Source of the DNA: Legionella brunensis
GTDB lineage: Bacteria; Pseudomonadota; Gammaproteobacteria; Legionellales; Legionellaceae
Direction: 5' to 3'
Length of the DNA stretch: 64,000 bases
Assembly: GCF_001467025.1 (NCBI RefSeq)
Contig: NZ_LNXV01000007.1
Location: 1 to 64,000 of the forward strand
In this document: positions 63,574-64,000 of the stretch, piece by piece
Numbering within the stretch: position 1 is the stretch's first letter
Layout: every line of letters begins with the position of its first letter
Notes under the pieces: model-generated
The model's input: only the letters and a program-made list of their open reading frames with translations
Database searches by the model: none
Told to the model about the DNA's origin: nothing
Made by a program: the position numbers and the translations under genes

Positions 63574-64000
63574 TTAAGGAGGCAATATCCAATAATGCTG
63601 GTTGGGCGTTAGTTTACTGCGGTAAAGCTGTCTTTGATGACTAGGGGTGTTATGAAGCAGCCAATAAATATCGGAAACAATTGCTCTTGAACGATAGTAA
63701 CGGTGTTTTAGAAATTCAGGTTTAACAATGTAGGTGGCATCAATAATGTTAAAATGTGAGTTTTGGTTAGGCATAATTGCTAAAAGAGCTTGCGTTTCAT
63801 CAAGATGGCTATCTGATCTGAACTCGGTAGGAAGGCCTAAAGGCTTCTCGCCAAATTCAAGGTGGGAAATTAGTAAGGCTTGATCATCTGAAGCCACATA
63901 GACGGTTAACCGTTTTACCATGGATAAAATCTGATTTTTAAATTCAAAGTCAAAATCATCTTCATTCACATCGGGAGCTATCATGATCACATCTTCTATT
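63574..64000 (-). CDS. Alpha/beta hydrolase of DUF900 type, C-terminal part
   Basis: The frame is open to the right edge of the window (IEDVIMIAPDVN at the edge), so the N-terminal part with the nucleophile lies outside. What is visible, MIAPDVNEDDF, RLTVYVASDDQAL, FNIIDATYIV and YYRSRAIVSDIYWLL, matches the C-terminal half of DUF900 hydrolases, where the Asp of MIAPDVN is expected to be catalytic. Convergent with the glycosyltransferase gene. Confidence 0.8.
   Translation of the reverse strand, partial: IEDVIMIAPDVNEDDFDFEFKNQILSMVKRLTVYVASDDQALLISHLEFGEKPLGLPTEFRSDSHLDETQALLAIMPNQNSHFNIIDATYIVKPEFLKHRYYRSRAIVSDIYWLLHNTPSHQRQLYRSKLTPNQHYWILPP

Noticed and set aside
1-64000. CRISPR arrays, prophage or integrated conjugative element
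   Set aside because: No regularly spaced direct repeats, phage structural genes, integrase or conjugation genes were seen; tRNA-Val at 37212 has no integrase beside it.

Overview
The window is a low-GC gammaproteobacterial chromosome segment that almost certainly comes from a Legionella species. The strongest marker is a Legionella quorum-sensing locus (LqsS-type sensor kinase, LqsR response regulator with the phosphoacceptor at Asp108, LqsA-type synthase). A hemCDXY cluster, the thrS-infC-rpmI-rplT-pheST-ihfA block, petABC-sspAB and nnr-tsaE-amiB-mutL-miaA form a normal gammaproteobacterial core. Between these blocks lie large hypothetical proteins of the kind that Legionella secretes through Dot/Icm. 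I infer the genus from gene content and have run no search.

Layout. 1-110: 3' end of a 5S rRNA and its terminator. 233-3441: Fur-box-like site and a 1020-residue protein with an internal duplication. 3500-8020: rsgA, and divergently cca-orn-queH-CDF transporter with overlapping ends. 8029-10922: two accessory proteins, one ending in a domain that resembles a C80/clan CD cysteine protease. 11131-15107: hemC-hemD-hemX-hemY. 15265-19023: an SF1-helicase-like protein with a RelE-like N-terminus and a long C-terminal repeat region. 19087-23643: lqs locus and bioY. 23718-28669: accessory genes, including a uridine-kinase-like protein without a P-loop and a paralogue of the 9969-10922 protein. 28933-35648: cytochrome c, dsbB, tgt, ppiB, small membrane and periplasmic proteins, and a BON-domain protein.

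35785-37482: a sensor-like protein and XRE regulator pair, a predicted GGA-rich small RNA with its own promoter and terminator, tRNA-Val(GAC), and a MITE-like element. 37600-46118: translation block (thrS, infC with an AUU start, rpmI, rplT, pheS, pheT, ihfA, rplM, rpsI). 46377-49824: tandem family of J-domain proteins with a shared upstream block: two intact genes, the decayed 3' end of a third, and a broken IS4-family transposase between them. 49803-51496: arginine locus with an ornithine carbamoyltransferase remnant, an amino-acid-binding protein and ArgR. 51503-52132: a U-box-like protein with membrane segments. 52325-52381: second MITE-like element. 52460-62558: petABC, sspAB, nnr-tsaE-amiB-mutL-miaA and a small zinc protein. 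62551-64000: a glycosyltransferase and a partial DUF900-type hydrolase running off the right edge.

How the parts fit. The core genes are ordinary. The regulatory theme is Legionella's switch between growth and transmission: the Lqs system, a possible CsrA-sequestering RNA and ArgR. The accessory theme is effector-like proteins with eukaryote-type or toxin-type domains (J-domain, U-box, C80-like protease, repeat scaffold). Secretion of any of them is inferred, not shown. No CRISPR array, prophage or intact insertion sequence was seen.
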